Below, piece after piece: positions 5,423-9,362 of a stretch of 9,362 nt of DNA. Each line of letters starts with the position of its first letter. Positions within the stretch are counted from its first letter, which is position 1. The translations under genes and the position numbers were made by a program. This DNA comes from Mageeibacillus sp. UBA3781 (lineage in GTDB: Bacteria > Bacillota > Clostridia > Saccharofermentanales > Saccharofermentanaceae), in NCBI GenBank assembly GCA_002368805.1, contig DFFH01000127.1, forward strand, positions 2,814-12,175, read 5' to 3'. A model generated the notes under the pieces. The model worked only from the letters and a program-made list of their open reading frames with translations, ran no database searches and had not been told where the DNA came from.

Positions 5423-7267
5423 ATGAGTGAGCCGGAGAAAAAACCGAAGAAGGACAGCTCAGTAAGACATCTGTTTTACGCGCTGAAACAGGTGTGGCAG
5501 TCAGACAAACTGCTTCTCGTATTTACACTCTTTAAGAACTCTATAGAACAGATCTTCTATGTGTTCTTTTTTGTTTATCTGACAAAATACATCTTCAACT
5601 GTATTGAAAGAAATGTCGAGTACAGCAGGCTCCTATGGTTCCTGATCATCGCGTGTCTCGGACATGTCTGTGTACACTTTATCTGCGGCTGGTATGAGAC
5701 CTACAGGAAGATCAAAACTTCGGAAGTATACCGGCACATCTTCCATCGCGTGATGGATATCTCGGATCATCTTTCTCTTTCCGACTTCGAGTCTCCGGAC
5801 TTTTATGACCGGTACGCCCGTGCGCTCGACCGTTGTGCTGAGCAGGCGATGGATCTGTCGATCCAGACAGGCGTGTATATCGGTAATGTCGGTGCGACGA
5901 TCATGTCTCTTGTCATCGTGGTCATGGTCGATCCGGTGCTCCTGGTATTCATGATCGTTCCGATGATCGTCAGTCTCTACTTCGGAAAAAAGAACGGTAA
6001 GTGCAACTATGACCGTGAGAAAGCGATCACCAGAGATAAGCGTACGGCTGACTATGTGAAGCGCATCTACTATGAGAAGAAATACGCACCTGAGATCCGT
6101 CTTTTCGATATCAACTCGATCATGCTCGACAAGCAGGAGAAGTCTGTCGAAAGAATGGGCGAGGTCTCTCTGAAATACCGAATGAAGTCCGCGCTTTATT
6201 CTTTCCTTATGAAGGGAAGCTATTCGGTGCTCGCAGGAATCGCTGCGTACTTCTATGTGGCATTCCGCATCAAGAACGGTGATGTGTCGGACATCTCGAG
6301 TTATGTCGCCATGATCACGGCAATGGCCTTCTCGACCGACCAGCTGAAGCATGCGGTTGAGAACCGTATCTATCTGAGTAATGAATCGAGGCTCTTTAAA
6401 AACCTTCAGGAGTTCCTCGAAGCGGAGCGTGAGGTGGAGGAAGAGAAACCCGATATCGGTGAGATCCGTTCGATCGAACTTCAGGATGTTTCCTTTGCCT
6501 ATCCGGGTGCGAAGGAGGATACGATCCACAATGTATCTTTCCTCTGGAACAAGGGTGAGAAACTGGCGATCGTCGGATATAACGGCGCCGGTAAGACGAC
6601 GATGATCAAGCTGATCATGGGCCTGTATCCGGTCACTTCGGGAAAGATCCTCGTAAACGGAACCGACATCAATGAGATCGATAAGAATGCCTATAGAAAA
6701 AGATTTGGTACGGTGTTCCAGGATCTGCAGGTATTCGCGATGCCGCTTGTCGAGAACGTCCTGATGAGACGGCCGGAGTCGCAGGAGGATTACGATACCG
6801 CGACGAAAGCTCTTACTAATGCGCAGTTCGATGTGAATCATCCGGAGCTTACCAAAGGTCTGGATACGATCGTCACGAGAGAATTCGATGAGAGCGGATT
6901 TATCCCGTCCGGAGGCCAGGCGCAGAAGATCGCGATCGCGAGAGTCTTTGCCCAGCAGCCGGATATGGTCATCCTCGATGAGCCGTCCTCGGCGCTTGAT
7001 CCGCTTGCCGAATATAACATGTACAACAACATGATGCGTCTGTCGGAAGGCCGTGGTGTCGTCTTTATCTCGCACCGTCTTTCTTCTGCGAGAATTGCGG
7101 ATAAGATCTTCATGATGAAAGACGGAAAAGTGGTCGAGCATGGCACACATGAAGAACTCATGGAGAAAAAAGAACATTACTATGAGATGTTCATGCTTCA
7201 GGCCGAGAACTATCAGGACAGTCTGCCGGAAGAACTTCTCCGGGGAGCGGAGGCTTTCTATGAGTAA
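5423..7267 (+). CDS. ABC exporter half-transporter (membrane domain fused to ATPase), first of a pair
   Basis: This 614-residue type IV (exporter-fold) half-transporter would pump peptides, lipids or drugs outward using ATP. The membrane domain spans about residues 30-313, with helices near 30-58, 68-92, 151-188 (two), 257-283 and 291-313. The ATPase has A-loop Tyr360, Walker A GYNGAGKT (385-392), Q-loop Gln433, signature PSGGQ (495-499), Walker B VILDE with catalytic Glu520, D-loop SALD and H-loop His551. The signature starts with Pro instead of Leu. ATG 5423 is chosen because AAGGAAG lies 9 bases before it. A TTG at 5378 would add 15 residues but overlaps the TATAAT. The gene ends 8 bases inside the next one. 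There is no peptidase C39 domain. The substrate is unknown. Confidence 0.92.
   Translation: MSEPEKKPKKDSSVRHLFYALKQVWQSDKLLLVFTLFKNSIEQIFYVFFFVYLTKYIFNCIERNVEYSRLLWFLIIACLGHVCVHFICGWYETYRKIKTSEVYRHIFHRVMDISDHLSLSDFESPDFYDRYARALDRCAEQAMDLSIQTGVYIGNVGATIMSLVIVVMVDPVLLVFMIVPMIVSLYFGKKNGKCNYDREKAITRDKRTADYVKRIYYEKKYAPEIRLFDINSIMLDKQEKSVERMGEVSLKYRMKSALYSFLMKGSYSVLAGIAAYFYVAFRIKNGDVSDISSYVAMITAMAFSTDQLKHAVENRIYLSNESRLFKNLQEFLEAEREVEEEKPDIGEIRSIELQDVSFAYPGAKEDTIHNVSFLWNKGEKLAIVGYNGAGKTTMIKLIMGLYPVTSGKILVNGTDINEIDKNAYRKRFGTVFQDLQVFAMPLVENVLMRRPESQEDYDTATKALTNAQFDVNHPELTKGLDTIVTREFDESGFIPSGGQAQKIAIARVFAQQPDMVILDEPSSALDPLAEYNMYNNMMRLSEGRGVVFISHRLSSARIADKIFMMKDGKVVEHGTHEELMEKKEHYYEMFMLQAENYQDSLPEELLRGAEAFYE
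7248..7253 (+). promoter_or_regulatory. Ribosome binding site that fixes the start of the second exporter gene
   Basis: CGGAGG lies 6 bases before ATG 7260, inside the end of the first exporter gene. The frame is open back to 7140, but those 40 residues are rich in Arg and Lys, copy no exporter feature, and overlap the first gene deeply. The start at 7260 is therefore preferred. Confidence 0.75.
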
Positions 7268-9104
7268 GAAATCGAGAAAAAAACACAGCAGAATGAAATT
7301 GCCGGAAGAGAAGATCACCATCCGCCGCATGGTCGGAAATGTTTCCTATCTTCTGAAATATGCCTCGAAGTATGACAGGCCCCTGATCGTGAAGATCATG
7401 GTGCTGAATATCCTTCTGCTTTCCGGAATGGCGGTCAACGATACATTTATCCTGAAGATGATCATCAACCGCCTCACCGGTCAGTATGAATTCAAGGAAG
7501 TTATCGTACTGCTTCTGATCTCGCTGGTCCTCGTAGTATTCCTCGAGTGGGTCCGCCAGCTCCTGAACGAGTGGTCGAAGGCGAAGCTGATCCCTCTGAG
7601 CGGAAGGATACAGCGGGAACTTGCCGAGAAGAACAGTCTGAAGGATCTGATCTTCTACGATGATCCGAAGAATTACGATAACTATATCGTTGTGTCCCAG
7701 CGTGCAGATGCACTGATCGAGGATACGGTAATGGTCGTAAGTACCATCATCGGCGGTGCGGTCGCACTCTTTGTCGCTTCCGCCATGATCCTGACCATCA
7801 GCCCCGTCCTGGCGATCTTCCCGATCGCGGGATTTATCGTGAATCTTCTGACACGCTTTCAGATCGAGAAGATCAACTACACCTGGTGGCAGGAATCCAG
7901 AAAGAAGATCCGTAAAGCGGATTACAGTAAGCGTGTATTCTATCAGCCGGAGTTTGCCAAGGAATGTAAGCTGACCGATGTCCGGGAGCCACTTCGAAAA
8001 CAGTTCGACGAGGCCCTCGATGAAGCGGCGGAGGAGGGCCGTATCTATGGTCCGCCGCTGACCTGGATCTCGCTGGTGAACTGGATCTCCGTCTTTACCG
8101 TATTCTCTTTCTTTGCGATCCCGGCATATCTCGGCTATCTCGCACTGGTTGTTAAGTCGATCGCTCTCGGCGATGTGGCATCGGCGAATAACGCGGCAAA
8201 CTACGTAAGAAGAAACCTTAACGAGATCAACTTCTGTCTCGTCGACTTCCAGCAGATCGGACTGTATGGAGATAAACTTATCAAGCTTCTCGAGTACAAG
8301 CCGAACATCGAAGTCGCGGATGGTCTGGTTCCGGAAAAAGGATCGGGGCCGCTCGTGCTCTCGCATGTATCCTTCCGGTATCCGAATACCGAGAAGGATA
8401 CACTTTCGGATATCTCGATCGAGATCCATCCGGGCGAGAAGATCGCGATCGTAGGTGAGAACGGCGCGGGCAAGACCACTTTCGTGAAGCTCCTGATGCG
8501 CCTTTACGATGTTACGGACGGCAGCATCAGCTATGGCGGACACGATATCCGCGAATACAACACACGCGAATACAGAAAGAAGATCAGCGCGGTCTTCCAG
8601 GACTACAACATCTATGCGGCCACGATCGCCGAGAATGTTCTTCTCCGAAAAGTGAAGGAAGGCGATGAAGAAGACGTGATCCATGCACTTCGGAAAGCCG
8701 ACTTCGGAAGAAAACTCGATTCTCTGCCTGAGGGTATCAATACTCCGCTGACCCGTGAGTTTGATGACGCCGGCGTAAACCTCTCCGGCGGTGAAGGGCA
8801 GAAGCTCGCGATCTCGCGTGTATTCTTAAGAAATGACGACCGTGCGGTATCGATCCTCGACGAGCCGTCATCGGCGCTTGACCCGGTTTCGGAGTATAAG
8901 CTCAACAAGAACCTGATCGAGAATGCCGGCGAGGATACCGTTATCTTCATCTCGCACCGTCTTTCCACGACCCGCATGGCTGACCGCATCTACCTGTTTG
9001 AACACGGCAGGATCATCGAGCAGGGGACCCACGATGAACTGATGGAGAGAAACGGCCGTTACAGAGAGATGTTCGACCGTCAGGCACAGAATTATCTGGT
9101 CTAA
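7260..9104 (+). CDS. ABC exporter half-transporter (membrane domain fused to ATPase), second of a pair
   Basis: At 614 residues it is the same length as its partner and has the same layout but a clearly different sequence, so the two probably form a heterodimer. The basic N-terminus is followed by helices near residues 42-72, 81-102, 156-182, 184-200 and 269-325. The ATPase has A-loop Tyr374, Walker A GENGAGKT (399-406), Q-loop Gln447, signature LSGGEGQK (508-515), Walker B SILDE with catalytic Glu535, D-loop SALD and H-loop His566. The fifth signature residue is Glu where Gln is usual. Both partners keep the catalytic Glu, so neither ATP site is obviously dead, unlike many heterodimeric exporters. 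The start overlaps the first gene by 8 bases, implying coupled translation. No terminator hairpin follows the stop. The substrate is unknown. Confidence 0.92.
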   Translation: MSKKSRKKHSRMKLPEEKITIRRMVGNVSYLLKYASKYDRPLIVKIMVLNILLLSGMAVNDTFILKMIINRLTGQYEFKEVIVLLLISLVLVVFLEWVRQLLNEWSKAKLIPLSGRIQRELAEKNSLKDLIFYDDPKNYDNYIVVSQRADALIEDTVMVVSTIIGGAVALFVASAMILTISPVLAIFPIAGFIVNLLTRFQIEKINYTWWQESRKKIRKADYSKRVFYQPEFAKECKLTDVREPLRKQFDEALDEAAEEGRIYGPPLTWISLVNWISVFTVFSFFAIPAYLGYLALVVKSIALGDVASANNAANYVRRNLNEINFCLVDFQQIGLYGDKLIKLLEYKPNIEVADGLVPEKGSGPLVLSHVSFRYPNTEKDTLSDISIEIHPGEKIAIVGENGAGKTTFVKLLMRLYDVTDGSISYGGHDIREYNTREYRKKISAVFQDYNIYAATIAENVLLRKVKEGDEEDVIHALRKADFGRKLDSLPEGINTPLTREFDDAGVNLSGGEGQKLAISRVFLRNDDRAVSILDEPSSALDPVSEYKLNKNLIENAGEDTVIFISHRLSTTRMADRIYLFEHGRIIEQGTHDELMERNGRYREMFDRQAQNYLV

Positions 9105-9115
9105 TCTACAAATTT

Positions 9116-9128
9116 TTTGATAATCAAA
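9116..9128 (+). promoter_or_regulatory. FabT-like operator, box 1
   Basis: TTTGATAATCAAA is a TTTGA/TCAAA inverted repeat with a 3-base centre. It resembles the operator core of FabT, the MarR-family repressor of fatty acid synthesis in lactic acid bacteria and streptococci. It lies 9 bases upstream of box 2's core and 21 bp from it centre to centre, putting both on the same face of the helix. The sequence symmetry is seen directly; the regulator is inferred. Confidence 0.6.
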
Positions 9129-9134
9129 GGAAAT

Positions 9135-9151
9135 AGTTTGACTTTCAAAGT
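9135..9151 (+). promoter_or_regulatory. FabT-like operator, box 2, overlapping the -35 element
   Basis: AGTTTGACTTTCAAAGT has the same TTTGA-N3-TCAAA core (9137-9149) with matching outer A and T, close to the FabT pattern AnTTTGAnTnTCAAAnT as I recall it. It covers the whole -35 hexamer of the carboxylase promoter, so a bound protein should block RNA polymerase. Confidence 0.65.
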
Positions 9152-9165
9152 ATTACTGCTATCAT
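9138..9165 (+). promoter_or_regulatory. Promoter of the acyl-CoA carboxylase gene
   Basis: TTGACT (9138-9143) and TATCAT (9160-9165) are each one base from consensus, with a 16-base spacer. Transcription would start near 9172 and give a leader of about 63 bases ending in AAAGGTGG (9219-9226), 8 bases before ATG 9235. The leader holds a small imperfect hairpin (about 9182-9202) with no T-run. Confidence 0.7.
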
Positions 9166-9234
9166 ATAAGAGACAGGTTCCGGACGTGTACTATGCACGC
9201 CCAGATTATGCACTTTAGAAAGGTGGTCTTTTAT

Positions 9235-9362
9235 ATGGACGGCAAGTGGGTCGATTCTATAGCTGATCTTAAGACAAGAAGACAGGGCGCGGAGCTGGCC
9301 GGTGGTGAAGCCGGTATCGAGAAGCAGCATTCCCGCAGTAAACTCACCGCAAGAGAGAGGAT
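9235..9362 (+). CDS. Biotin-dependent acyl-CoA carboxylase, carboxyltransferase subunit (partial, N-terminal 42 residues)
   Basis: Only the start is present and the frame runs off the right edge. The visible protein begins MDGKWVDSIADLKTRR, then has GGGEx-like AGGEAGIEKQH and SKLTARER. The combination of Gly-Gly-Glu, IEKQH and KLTARER is the hallmark N-terminus of the carboxyltransferase beta subunit shared by propionyl-CoA and acetyl-CoA carboxylases and the alpha subunit of methylmalonyl-CoA decarboxylase. These enzymes move a carboxyl group between biotin and an acyl-CoA. The visible part cannot tell which acyl-CoA is used, so no symbol is given. AAAGGTGG 8 bases upstream supports the start. 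The two FabT-like boxes at its promoter suggest control by fatty acid status, which would favour a malonyl-CoA supply role, but that is inference. Confidence 0.85.
   Translation, partial: MDGKWVDSIADLKTRRQGAELAGGEAGIEKQHSRSKLTARER

Noticed and set aside
5633..7330. 565-codon open frame on the - strand across the first ABC gene
   Set aside because: It is the exact antisense of a well-supported exporter, its protein is abnormally rich in Arg, Asp and His with no recognisable fold, and it has no ribosome binding site. Codon bias of the sense gene removes stops from this frame.
7191..8684. 497-codon open frame on the - strand across the second ABC gene
   Set aside because: Same reasons: antisense of a clear ABC exporter, composition dominated by Asp, Arg, His and Ile, no family motif.
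9182..9202. Hairpin in the carboxylase leader as an attenuator or riboswitch
   Set aside because: CGTGTA/TGCACG is a short stem with one wobble and a 3-base loop, no T-run follows, and no conserved riboswitch pattern is seen in a 63-base leader.
9145..9330. 61-codon open frame on the - strand at the right end
   Set aside because: It is antisense to the promoter and the well-matched start of the carboxyltransferase gene, with no ribosome binding site or family resemblance.

Overview
The window looks like the chromosome of an anaerobic Gram-positive bacterium of the class Clostridia, probably a gut or rumen type. The reasons are AGGAGG-type ribosome binding sites, lipoproteins with Lys-rich or Ser/Thr-rich linkers, ECF sigma/anti-sigma architecture and ABC exporters of a kind common in that group, and mid-range GC content. 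Species cannot be told from the sequence. All genes are on the + strand and coding density is high. No tRNA, rRNA, CRISPR array, insertion sequence or phage gene was seen.

Layout. (1) 1-224 is the 3' end of an extracellular solute-binding-type protein gene, closed by a strong intrinsic terminator (241-284). (2) 371-5333 is a five-gene block: an ECF sigma factor (371-931), a membrane-anchored probable anti-sigma factor overlapping it by 4 bases (928-1740), a small putative lipoprotein (1758-2390), a large lipoprotein joining an N-terminal propeller-like part to a C-terminal solute-binding domain (2448-4670), and a small Ser/Thr-linker lipoprotein (4695-5333). An extended -10 promoter overlapping the stop codon of the third gene may give separate expression of the later lipoproteins. 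(3) 5423-9104 is a pair of ABC exporter half-transporters, each 614 residues long, overlapping by 8 bases and probably forming a heterodimer. A TATAAT box precedes the pair. (4) 9105-9362 is a regulatory region followed by the start of a biotin-dependent acyl-CoA carboxylase carboxyltransferase gene. It holds two TTTGA-N3-TCAAA inverted repeats, 21 bp centre to centre, and the second covers the -35 box of a good promoter. These repeats resemble the operator of FabT, the MarR-family regulator of fatty acid synthesis.

How the parts may work together (inference): the sigma/anti-sigma pair would sense something at the cell surface and switch on surface lipoproteins, and possibly the exporter pair, as an envelope-stress or peptide-handling module. 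No permease for the solute-binding domain lies in the window, so a sensing or scavenging role is as likely as transport. The carboxylase gene is a separate unit, probably tied to lipid or acyl-CoA metabolism. The two items most worth follow-up are the sigma/anti-sigma/lipoprotein/exporter block as a possible undescribed surface-response module, and the tandem FabT-like operator.
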